From CAZMVY01 sp964569765 (GTDB taxonomy: Bacteria > Planctomycetota > Phycisphaerae > UBA1845 > PWPN01), in the NCBI GenBank assembly GCA_964569765.1, contig CAZMVY010000184.1:1-10308 (forward strand): 10,308 nucleotides of DNA, in the 5' to 3' direction. Shown piece by piece: positions 1 to 5,927 of the stretch. Under the pieces are notes generated by a model. It was given only the letters and a program-made list of their open reading frames with translations. It ran no database searches and was not told the DNA's origin. Positions within the stretch are counted from its first letter, which is position 1, and each line of letters begins with the position of its first letter. Position numbers and translations under genes: made by a program.

Positions 1-801
1 CCGCTGATCACCGTCGCGCCGGGTCTGCTTGCCCCGCAGTTGTTCCCGAATCTCGAAAAGCCGGCCATGGCCTTTCCGACGCTCGTGCAGAACCTGCTGC
101 CGAGCGGGCTGGTCGGGCTGGTCATGGCCGGCCTGATCGCCGCGGTCATGTCGCACCTCTCGGGCGCAGTGAACTCCTGCACGACGATCCTGACGGTCGA
201 CTTCTATCTGCCGTACATCCGCCCGCATGCCTCCGAAACGCAGGCCGTCCGCTTCGGAAAGATCATGGGGGCCGTGACCGTGCTGATGGGGATCGTCTGG
301 GCCACCGTTCTCGTCAGCCACTCGGAAAAACCGATCTTCGTCTACCTGCTCAACGCCTACGGCTACGTCTGCCCCGGCGTCGCCACGATGTTCATCCTGG
401 GCATCATGTGGAAACGCACCACGCACGCCGGCGCCTTGTGGGCCGGCATCCTGACCATCCCGCTGACGCTCGCGCTGGAACTCTGGATGCCGCGATTGCC
501 GGATCTCGTCGGCTTCTTCTCCTCGCGACTGGGCGAGGAGTCGAAGGCGTGGGTGCCCTATCTCACCCCCTTCGCGGCGCGAACGGGAATCGTCTTCTGG
601 GTCTGCATGATCGTCTGCGCGCTGGTGAGCCTCGTGACCCGACCGAAGTCGGACGCGGAACTCCAGGGCCTGATCTGGAACGCCGGGAGCCTGCGTCTCC
701 CGAAGGAGATGCGGGAGCGGATGCACGGATTGAAAAGCCCGGCCCTCTGGTGGGCGATCGTCACGGCGATCGTGCTGTACATGTACGTTCGCTACTACTG
801 A
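1..801 (+). CDS. Sodium:solute symporter (SSS/SLC5 family), 3' part only
   Basis: The reading frame is open from base 1 and ends at TGA 799-801, giving about 266 residues; the N-terminal half lies outside the window. Hydrophobic segments alternate with short loops, and the motif SHLSGAVNSCTTILTVDFY sits where SSS transporters have TM8, next to the Na2 sodium site (vSGLT has SSLASMLNS...TMDIY there). The C-terminus ends in a last membrane helix (ALWWAIVTAIVLYMYV) and YVRYY. The family moves sugars, amino acids, vitamins or other small solutes into the cell with Na+; the substrate cannot be read from this fragment. In the Na2-site alignment the first Ser is kept but the second (vSGLT Ser365) appears to be His. 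The gene converges on the metF-metV gene with a strong hairpin between them. The family call is firm; the substrate is unknown. Confidence 0.9.
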   Translation, partial: PLITVAPGLLAPQLFPNLEKPAMAFPTLVQNLLPSGLVGLVMAGLIAAVMSHLSGAVNSCTTILTVDFYLPYIRPHASETQAVRFGKIMGAVTVLMGIVWATVLVSHSEKPIFVYLLNAYGYVCPGVATMFILGIMWKRTTHAGALWAGILTIPLTLALELWMPRLPDLVGFFSSRLGEESKAWVPYLTPFAARTGIVFWVCMIVCALVSLVTRPKSDAELQGLIWNAGSLRLPKEMRERMHGLKSPALWWAIVTAIVLYMYVRYY

Positions 802-823
802 CCTGCTCGCGGGGAACCCGGGC

Positions 824-844
824 CGCACGGGGATTCCCCGTGCG
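824..844. terminator. Hairpin between convergent genes, probable bidirectional terminator
   Basis: CGCACGGGG (824-832) and CCCCGTGCG (836-844) form a perfect 9-bp GC-rich stem with an ATT loop. It lies about 22 bp after the symporter stop and about 21 bp after the metF stop, as expected for a shared terminator. There is no T-run on either side, so it is not a canonical intrinsic terminator; it could also protect 3' ends. Confidence 0.55.
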
Positions 845-865
845 TACGCCGCGGAACGACCCGCG

Positions 866-2404
866 CTACGGCCTGCCGGCCTTCCGCTCGTCGGCATGGT
901 GATCAAGGCCGAGGCAGAGGTTGATCCAACTGCACGTGTTCTTGAGGTTCCGGTCTTTCGGCGGCACGAAGCGATTCACCAGCATAGCGAGATTGCCGCG
1001 GCTCTTGGCCCGCCGGTAAATCTCGACCCAGGCACATTCGCGGTCCGCGTAGGCCTCGCACCTGCCGTCGCGCTGCCCGCCGCACGGACCGTTCGTCAGG
1101 TGTTTCGCGCACTTGCTCTCGATGCACACGTATTCCGTGTCCGGCAGGCTGCATGAGCCGCAGCCCTGGCAGCCGACCAGCGGGATCTTGAACGCCCGCT
1201 CGACCAGATACCCGAGCCTCTTCATGCCCGGCACGCGAGCCAGGCCGCGGACGAATCGCTCGCCGAGGCCCCCGGCCCGCATCCCGCGGTCGAAGACCAC
1301 CGCGTGAATCGCCCGCAGCAGGGCATAGCGGGGCGAAAAGTAGGACTCGCCGTTCCTCTCGGCGTACTCGAGCGAGTTCAGCCCATGCCCGTCTCCCGTG
1401 AAGACGTAGTAGCCGTTCGGCTGGCCGAGTTCCGCCGGCCGACCGTCGTTGAACTTCAGGTGGCCGCACCACCGGGCCCACAGCTTCGGCGCCGTGTTCT
1501 CCGGCGTGTCCAATTCCTCGACCCGACGCAGGATCCGCGCGATCGACTCCGGCTTCTTGAGTCCGCCGATATGCACGCCCCGATAGCCGAAGCGCTTGCA
1601 GAGCAGGATGTGCAGCGCCATCATGTCGGTCCGGCGGGCCTCGCCTTTGTCCGGCTCCTTACAGATCTCCTCGATCCGCCGGCAGAAGTCCTCGGTGAAG
1701 ATCACACCGGGTACGTTGCCTGCCAGCGCAAACCGCGCGAAGCCCGGGGCCAGCCAGTACAGCGCCGCGACGGCCGGGATCGTCCGGCCCGTGTGACGGA
1801 TGTACCATGTCAGCTCCTGCGTCTTGCGGAGGTCGTAGCCCACCTGGTTGAAGATCAGCCGGGCGCCCTGGGCGACCTTCTTGTGCATCTTGATGTACTG
1901 GTTCATCAGCTCCGGCTCGGTGTACTTGAACGTGGTGACGGCGGAGGCAACCAGTAAAGGGGGCCGGATACGCGCGGCGATGTGGACGCCCTGCACCGAA
2001 TCGACGAATCCGTTGGGTGGCTCGATCACCTCGCCCGGGGTCTCCGGACGGGGCATGTCGCCGGTGACAACGAGGACATTCTCCAGCCCTGTGTCCGCAC
2101 AGCGCTGGAGGCGTTCGGCAAGGGTCTCCGGCGTGCGGTCCTTGCCGGAAACATGGACGAGCGGCACCTTGCCCGACCGGCGCATGACGTCCCCGGCCAC
2201 ATCGAGGGGCTCGTAGTCGTTCTCGCTGGTCACGCGGTCCGTCAGGGCGACGGCATGGACAGCCGGCTCAGAGGCCGCGTAGTCGGCCAGGGCGTGGAGC
2301 GTCTGGAGCGATTCCCCGCGCGGCGGGAGGCAGTATTCGAGGGTGATCAGGAAGTCCCCTCGGTCCAGGCCGTCACGAAGGGCATTGACGATCGGCTCGG
2401 TCAT
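866..2404 (-). CDS. metF: Methylenetetrahydrofolate reductase fused to MetV-type Cys-rich C-terminal domain
   Basis: A 512-residue protein. Residues 1 to about 300 look like the MetF TIM barrel that reduces 5,10-methylene-THF to 5-methyl-THF: LEYCLPPRG (22-30) matches the FEFFPPR region with the catalytic Glu (E23), and LVVTGDMPRP (111-120) matches the RGDPP-type loop with D116. Residues about 300-500 resemble the MTHFR C-terminal/MetV family: CQGCGSC (412-418), C427, C432, NGPCGG (438-443), C449 and CAW (457-459), presumably binding a metal or Fe-S centre. In acetogens MetF and MetV are usually separate subunits; here they are one chain. The start at 2404 is preferred over ATG 2437 because AGGAGG lies at 2424-2419 and the 2437 codon falls inside the predicted -10 box. 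The SD spacing of 14 nt is long. The gene diverges from the methyltransferase gene. The electron donor cannot be told from the sequence. Confidence 0.87.
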   Translation of the reverse strand: MTEPIVNALRDGLDRGDFLITLEYCLPPRGESLQTLHALADYAASEPAVHAVALTDRVTSENDYEPLDVAGDVMRRSGKVPLVHVSGKDRTPETLAERLQRCADTGLENVLVVTGDMPRPETPGEVIEPPNGFVDSVQGVHIAARIRPPLLVASAVTTFKYTEPELMNQYIKMHKKVAQGARLIFNQVGYDLRKTQELTWYIRHTGRTIPAVAALYWLAPGFARFALAGNVPGVIFTEDFCRRIEEICKEPDKGEARRTDMMALHILLCKRFGYRGVHIGGLKKPESIARILRRVEELDTPENTAPKLWARWCGHLKFNDGRPAELGQPNGYYVFTGDGHGLNSLEYAERNGESYFSPRYALLRAIHAVVFDRGMRAGGLGERFVRGLARVPGMKRLGYLVERAFKIPLVGCQGCGSCSLPDTEYVCIESKCAKHLTNGPCGGQRDGRCEAYADRECAWVEIYRRAKSRGNLAMLVNRFVPPKDRNLKNTCSWINLCLGLDHHADERKAGRP

Positions 2405-2432
2405 GGGTACGGTACAGGCCTCCTGCGGGCCA

Positions 2433-2462
2433 ATCATAGTCACGAACCGAGGGATCTGGCAA
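2433..2462 (-). promoter_or_regulatory. Sigma70-like promoter for metF-metV
   Basis: On the minus strand TTGCCA (2462-2457, 5/6 to TTGACA), an 18-nt spacer and TATGAT (2438-2433, 5/6 to TATAAT). The predicted transcript start is near 2426, leaving a leader of about 20 nt that just contains the AGGAGG. The -35 box overlaps the first base of the divergent methyltransferase start codon, so the two genes share a very compact control region. Confidence 0.5.
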
Positions 2463-3505
2463 TGAACGCCTCGAAGGCACACCGCTTCATCATCATCGGC
2501 GAGAACATCCACTGCTCCCGTCGGGTCAAACGCGACGGGGCCCGGGTCAAGACGGCGGCAGACGGCTCGGAATGCCTCATCTTCGAAGATGAGTTCGGCA
2601 ACGAGGCCCTGCTGCCTGTTCCGGAGAGCATTCGGAACACCGAGGTATATCGCAACGGAAGCGTTCCGCACGTGGCGGCCGCCGTAGAGGCAGGGCGGCA
2701 CGGAAACGATGCCGAGCGCAAGTTGGGCGAGGCATACCTCTGCTGGCTCGCGCGGCGTCAGGTCAAGCGTGGCTCGCAATACCTCGATGTCAATGTGGAC
2801 GAGATCAACCCTGAGATCGCGGAGCGCGATGCGGCGATGCGATGGGCGGTGGGCGTGTTGTCCCGGACATTCGATATCCCGCTCTCGATCGATTCAAGCG
2901 AGGTGTCGACCCTGCGGGCGGGCGTCGAGGCCGTGCAGCAGGCCGGCGGTCCGCGCCCCATGCTGAACTCCGCCTCCCTGGAGCGGCTTGAGGCCGTGGA
3001 CCTGGCGGCGCGCTACCACTGCCCGGTGATCGTGATGTCGTCCGGGGAGGCCGGCCTGCCCGAGGGTGTCGAGGACCGACTCGAAAACCTTGATCGCATC
3101 ATCGGGAAGTGCCGCGACGCCGGCATCCCGTTGAGCGACATGTTTGCCGATCCGCTCATCTACACCGTCTCCGCCTCACCGCGGGTCGGCCTGATCGTCC
3201 TGGAGACGATCCGGCAGGTGCGGGCGCGGTATCCCGAGATCCACATCGCCGGCGGGCACTCGAACATCAGTTTCGGCCTGCCGAACCGCCGCCTGCTCAA
3301 CGCCGTGTGGCTGTCGATGGCGATCGAGGCCGGTACGGACAGCGGGCTGATCGACCCGCTGACATGTCACCCGGACGACGTGGCCAGGCTCGACCCGGCC
3401 AGCGAGGCCGTCCAACTCGCCCGCGACGGCTTCCTCTGCAAAGATGAGCACTTCATGGAATACATCATGGCGCACCGCGAGGGGCGGCTGAAGTCGCCGT
3501 TCTGA
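2462..3505 (+). CDS. Pterin-binding methyltransferase (methyl-THF:corrinoid type)
   Basis: A 347-residue protein of the DHPS-like superfamily that includes AcsE of the Wood-Ljungdahl pathway and the folate domain of MetH. Matching motifs in order: IIGENIH (11-17), YLDVNVD (107-113), SIDSS (142-146), MLNSAS (167-172), SSGEAGLP (193-200), DPLI (230-233), and HSNISFGLPNR (266-276). The last aligns with the AcsE 'SNVSQ..QNR' loop, so N268 would be the folate N5-interacting Asn. AcsE is about 262 residues; the surplus is mainly residues 18-85, between the first and second strand motifs. No cobalamin domain is present, so a separate corrinoid protein would be the partner. GAGGGA 7 nt before ATG 2462 supports this start. 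It diverges from metF-metV, which would supply methyl-THF. Alternatives: a methyl-THF-dependent methyltransferase for another acceptor; a true DHPS is less likely given the N and SN motifs. Confidence 0.82.
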   Translation: MNASKAHRFIIIGENIHCSRRVKRDGARVKTAADGSECLIFEDEFGNEALLPVPESIRNTEVYRNGSVPHVAAAVEAGRHGNDAERKLGEAYLCWLARRQVKRGSQYLDVNVDEINPEIAERDAAMRWAVGVLSRTFDIPLSIDSSEVSTLRAGVEAVQQAGGPRPMLNSASLERLEAVDLAARYHCPVIVMSSGEAGLPEGVEDRLENLDRIIGKCRDAGIPLSDMFADPLIYTVSASPRVGLIVLETIRQVRARYPEIHIAGGHSNISFGLPNRRLLNAVWLSMAIEAGTDSGLIDPLTCHPDDVARLDPASEAVQLARDGFLCKDEHFMEYIMAHREGRLKSPF

Positions 3506-3568
3506 GAAGAAGCGACGGAACGACAAACGGTCCCCGTTCGGGTCGGTGGTTTTCCCAGGAAGCCCTCG

Positions 3569-3589
3569 CCCTTCGGCAGCTCCGAAGGG
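3569..3589 (+). terminator. Hairpin downstream of the methyltransferase gene
   Basis: CCCTTCGG (3569-3576) and CCGAAGGG (3582-3589) form a perfect 8-bp stem with loop CAGCT, 63 bp after the stop codon. No T-run follows. A terminator or 3'-end stabiliser is plausible; it could equally be part of a repeated intergenic element. Confidence 0.35.
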
Positions 3590-3736
3590 ATACTCGAAGG
3601 ACAAACCCGGAAGTGATCCGACACCTGCTCCGGGGCGACCCGTTTGAGCCGTCTCGAATCAGGATCCTCCGCAGCGATGCGTACGTGGCTCGCGACCCCG
3701 ACGCGGTTGCGGTAATGAAGAATCGGCCCTTCACCG

Positions 3737-3774
3737 CGTTCCCCGGTGGGGAACGACGTACGTTCTGTTCGTAC
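3737..3774. repeat. Two adjacent inverted repeats
   Basis: CGTTCCCC (3737-3744) pairs with GGGGAACG (3748-3755) over 8 bp with a 3-nt loop. Right beside it GTACG (3758-3762) pairs with CGTAC (3770-3774) across a 7-nt loop, and CGACGT (3754-3759) is matched by ACGTCG (3779-3784) further out. The structure could fold as RNA on either strand. No function is assigned. Confidence 0.4.
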
Positions 3775-3936
3775 TTGCACGTCGCGGCGGTGCAGTCGCT
3801 TCAGGTGGCGTGATCCAATGAGAAACCCGGCGGGCGGACCCGCTTCGACGCGCGAAAAGAGAGCCGCGCTACGTCTGCGACGACCCTCGCTTGCGCTTCG
3901 GGGCTGTCAGAGCCATCGCGGCATGCCGCCACGGAG

Positions 3937-4248
3937 CTACTGACCCGTGCCCGATGAGCCCGTCCCGGAGGATGAGCCGCCGGGCAGACCCAGGTTTGAC
4001 CGGAGGCCCTGTATCGCGTCGTTGACGGCCGTGAAGGTGCTGTCGGTCGGCGTGATGGCAGACCCGGACGTGGGCGTCGTGTCACATTGCGTCGCGTCCG
4101 TGATCGCGCTCGTCAGCGCCGACGTGAGGGACGGCAGCATTGCCGTCAGCGAGGAAGCAACCTGGTCCGAGCAGCTCGCAGCCGTCTGAAATACTATCCC
4201 GCCGGCCGCCCCCAACACCACCAGCCCGTACAAACGACGAAGCGTCAT
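3937..4248 (-). CDS. Small predicted lipoprotein, function unknown
   Basis: A 103-residue protein beginning MTLRRLYGLVVLGAAGG, a basic n-region and hydrophobic core, then FQTAASCSDQ: a lipobox-like AAS-C with Cys26 as the acylation site (the -3 residue is Ala rather than Leu, so a permissive lipobox). After Cys26 the protein is rich in Ser, Thr and Ala, with a second Cys at 55, then an apparently amphipathic stretch (AVNDAIQGLRSNLGL) and a Gly/Ser tail (GGSSSGTGSSGTGQ). No known domain is seen. The start at 4248 is chosen because CAGGAG lies 6 nt upstream and the signal peptide begins there; the upstream in-frame sequence does not look like protein. It has its own -10 element. If lipidated it would be a substrate of the Lgt encoded in this window. 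Confidence 0.65.
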   Translation of the reverse strand: MTLRRLYGLVVLGAAGGIVFQTAASCSDQVASSLTAMLPSLTSALTSAITDATQCDTTPTSGSAITPTDSTFTAVNDAIQGLRSNLGLPGGSSSGTGSSGTGQ

Positions 4249-4338
4249 CGCCCGCTCCTGAATCGATCTCGAGAAGGCCGCGCCGGGCACCGAGCCCCTC
4301 GATACGTTTCGCACTTCGGCCACATTCGCAGCCGCCCC

Positions 4339-4344
4339 ATTATA
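4339..4344 (-). promoter_or_regulatory. Perfect -10 box upstream of the small lipoprotein gene
   Basis: TATAAT reads on the minus strand at 4344-4339, with GG before it, about 90 bp upstream of ATG 4248. No good -35 hexamer lies 16-18 nt further upstream (the best there is CAACCG). It stands out in GC-rich DNA and implies a leader of roughly 80 nt. Confidence 0.45.
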
Positions 4345-4367
4345 CCGGCTCCGCACGCCCCCGGTTG

Positions 4368-4556
4368 CATTGTGCCGCCGTGCGCGATGGGCACGCCGGG
4401 TTCAAGGCGAGTAGGACGCCGCTCATATTGCGATGCGCCCGGAGCCCACGCCGGCGGTCCGCGCGGCCGGCGCGGCCTTGAGAAACGTCCTGCGATTCAT
4501 GCGAACCTCCGATTTCGAGACAGTCCGTCTGCCTCGCATTCATTGTGCCGTCCGTG
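4368..4556. repeat. Imperfect direct repeat flanking the Tat remnant (4368-4382 and 4541-4556)
   Basis: On the minus strand the copies read CACGGACGGCACAATG (4556-4541) and CACGGCGGCACAATG (4382-4368), differing by one base insertion. Each copy's GGCAC is also matched by an upstream GTGCC: GTGCCG/CGGCAC at 4545-4563 and GTGCC/GGCAC at 4372-4394. One copy lies about 41 bp upstream of the Tat remnant start; the other lies 24 bp upstream of the lipoprotein -10 box. It may be a shared operator or a small duplication. Confidence 0.4.
4423..4500 (-). pseudogene. Remnant of a Tat-exported protein gene: 25-codon leader only
   Basis: ATG at 4500 is preceded by GGAGG with a 5-nt spacer, an excellent ribosome binding site. 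The product begins MNRRTFLKAAPAA, a textbook twin-arginine signal (RRxFLK), runs on through a poorly hydrophobic stretch with added Arg residues, and stops at TGA (4425-4423) after 25 codons. Proteins with this leader (oxidoreductases, sulfatases and similar) have hundreds of residues after it; here only about 80 bp lie between the stop and the next gene's -10 box, and no frame continues convincingly. A deletion or decay of a secreted-protein gene is the simplest reading. A functional leader peptide is the alternative. The motif and the ribosome binding site are seen directly; the history is inferred. Confidence 0.5.
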
Positions 4557-4681
4557 GCGGCACGTCCGATCGACACGGCCGGCGAGACATTCGACTTCGT
4601 CGCGGCCCAAGGCCGTGGTTTCCGGAGGCTCCCGCCGCAAAACCGCCCCTTCTACAGGAGCAGCGGCAAGGCGAATCCGTC

Positions 4682-5785
4682 TCATTCGTCCCCGAACGAG
4701 ACACCCACGCTCCGCGCGACGTGCAGCAGGGGATGGTCCAGGGAGACGAGCCGCTGCTTGCCGGCCACCTGCTCAAGCGGCACGGAAGTGATCTCGCCCT
4801 GCTGCCTCACCACCATCCGGTTCCATTGGCCGCTGACAACCAGATCGACCGCCGCCGTGCCGAACTGTGTCGCGAGCACGCGATCGAAGGCGACAGGGGT
4901 CCCGCCGCGCTGCACGTGGCCCAGGACCGTGGCGCGGCACTCGGTGCCCGACCGTTCCTGGAGCTGTCGCGCGAGGACCTGGCTCACACCGCCGAGCCGC
5001 ATGGGTTCGACCGGGTCATCGGTGAGCGTGCCGACCTGGCGGCCGTCTTTCGGCCGGGCACCCTCGCTGACGGCGATGATGGTGAATCGTTTACCCTGCT
5101 CCTCGCGGCGGCGGCAGGCGCGGCAGATCGCGTCGATATCGTAGGGGATCTCGGGCAAAAGGATGACGTCGGCCCCGCCGGCCATTCCGGCCGCGAGCGC
5201 AAGCCAGCCGGCGTTTCGCCCCATGACTTCCACGAGCATGATACGGTGGTGGCTTTCGGCGGTAGTGTGAATGCGGTCGAGAGCGTCGGTGGCGGTCTGC
5301 ACGGCCGTCTGGAAGCCGAATGTGACATCCGTGCACATCAGGTCATTATCGATCGTCTTGGGAACGCCGACGACGCTGATGCCGCGCTGGATCATGCCGT
5401 AGGAGGCGGCCATCGTGCCGTCGCCGCCGATGCAGACGAGCAACTCGATGCCGTGTTTGCGGCATGTAGCGACGGCCTTCTCGGAGGCGTCGCCAATGAT
5501 GGGCTTTCCGGACGCATCCGTGCCGAGGCGGCATTTCATCGGGTTCACCTTGTTCGTGGTGCCGAGGATCGTGCCGCCCTGTGTGAGGATGCCGGACACG
5601 TCGGAAGCCCGCAGCGGCCGCACGCGGTCCTCCAACAGCCCGAGATACGCATCCTCGATGCCGAGAACCTCCAGGTTGTGTTCGTTGATCGCGCTCTTCG
5701 TAACGGCGCGTATCACCGCGTTGAGGCCGGGGCAGTCGCCGCCGCCCGTGAGTATGCCGATTCGTCGGACTGAAGATTGAGCCAT
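4682..5785 (-). CDS. pfkA: 6-phosphofructokinase
   Basis: A 367-residue PFK-A family enzyme that phosphorylates fructose 6-phosphate to the 1,6-bisphosphate in glycolysis (a PPi-linked form would be reversible). Motifs: GILTGGGDCPGLNAVIR (10-26, nucleotide/PPi loop), IGGDGTMAAS (119-128), PKTIDND (142-148, catalytic D146 by alignment to E. coli D127), MGRNAGWLA (188-196), PEIPYDI (211-217), GHVQRGGTP (289-297). The two donor-specificity positions are mixed: G123 in GGDGT is ATP-like (E. coli G104), whereas K143 in PKTIDND is PPi-like (E. coli G124). The length fits a bacterial PFK with a short C-terminal extension. The start at 5785 is preferred because GAGG lies 6 nt upstream and MAQSSVRRIGIL fits the family N-terminus; an in-frame ATG at 5839 has no such support. 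It lies 116 bp downstream of the HEAT-protein gene, same strand. Confidence 0.93.
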   Translation of the reverse strand: MAQSSVRRIGILTGGGDCPGLNAVIRAVTKSAINEHNLEVLGIEDAYLGLLEDRVRPLRASDVSGILTQGGTILGTTNKVNPMKCRLGTDASGKPIIGDASEKAVATCRKHGIELLVCIGGDGTMAASYGMIQRGISVVGVPKTIDNDLMCTDVTFGFQTAVQTATDALDRIHTTAESHHRIMLVEVMGRNAGWLALAAGMAGGADVILLPEIPYDIDAICRACRRREEQGKRFTIIAVSEGARPKDGRQVGTLTDDPVEPMRLGGVSQVLARQLQERSGTECRATVLGHVQRGGTPVAFDRVLATQFGTAAVDLVVSGQWNRMVVRQQGEITSVPLEQVAGKQRLVSLDHPLLHVARSVGVSFGDE

Positions 5786-5813
5786 GATGTGCCTCGCCTG
5801 GTCAACGGATCGC

Positions 5814-5830
5814 CCGGCCGCGCCGGCCGG
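5814..5830 (-). other. GC hairpin in the pfkA leader
   Basis: CCGGCC (5814-5819) and GGCCGG (5825-5830) form a perfect 6-bp stem with a 5-nt loop, 28 nt upstream of the pfkA start. It may be a weak terminator for the upstream operon or a leader structure. In GC-rich DNA such pairs also arise by chance. Confidence 0.25.
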
Positions 5831-5898
5831 ACCTGACATGGGCCTCCGGCCGCTTTGCTTCCCGCGGTGCAGACGCGGACGGACCTCGTATGGCCGGT

Positions 5899-5927
5899 AT
5901 TCTACTCGTGAGGCCGTTGCGGTTCGA
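5899..5927 (-). promoter_or_regulatory. Possible pfkA promoter overlapping the end of the HEAT gene
   Basis: TAGAAT (minus strand 5904-5899, 5/6 to consensus) includes the TAG stop of the upstream gene. Seventeen nt upstream is only TCGAAC (3/6 to the -35 consensus). If used, the leader would be about 105 nt and carry the 5814-5830 hairpin. pfkA may instead be read from the lgt transcript. Confidence 0.3.

Larger units (their letters stand above)
3506..3936. other. Gene-free stretch with hairpins, between converging genes
   Basis: About 430 bp between the methyltransferase stop and the lipoprotein stop. Short open frames exist on both strands (for example 3613-3813 + and 3823-3945 +), but none has a good ribosome binding site or a recognisable domain. 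It holds three inverted repeats (3569-3589, 3737-3755, 3758-3774) and a GC-rich palindrome at 3918-3929 just after the lipoprotein stop. It may be degraded coding DNA or a dispersed intergenic repeat; the sequence alone does not decide. Confidence 0.5.

Noticed and set aside
1304..1957. Plus-strand open frame opposite metF-metV
   Set aside because: The minus strand has firm MetF and MetV motifs; this frame is a shadow with no family match.
1982..2461. Extending the methyltransferase upstream to an in-frame ATG at 1982
   Set aside because: The extension would overlap metF antisense and does not match the family; the GENIH motif and GAGGGA-7-ATG fix the start at 2462.
866..2779. Extending metF-metV upstream to an in-frame ATG at 2779 or 2437
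   Set aside because: The 2779 extension would run antisense through the N-terminal coding region of the methyltransferase, and its sequence does not match MetF. The 2437 ATG lies inside the predicted -10 box and has no ribosome binding site.
3613..3813. Small plus-strand frame of 66 codons in the gene-free block
   Set aside because: GTG start without a ribosome binding site, no domain, and it crosses the inverted repeats.
3823..3945. 41-codon frame beginning MRNPAGGPA on the plus strand
   Set aside because: No ribosome binding site, Arg-rich shadow-like composition, and it runs into the end of the lipoprotein gene on the other strand.
4433..5773. Long plus-strand open frame (about 446 codons) opposite pfkA
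   Set aside because: It lies antisense to a clear PFK gene, has no recognisable domain and Arg/Ala/Gly/Asp-rich composition, as expected for a shadow frame in GC-rich DNA.
5786..5839. Longer pfkA starting at ATG 5839
   Set aside because: The 18 added residues do not match the family, and the better ribosome binding site precedes 5785.
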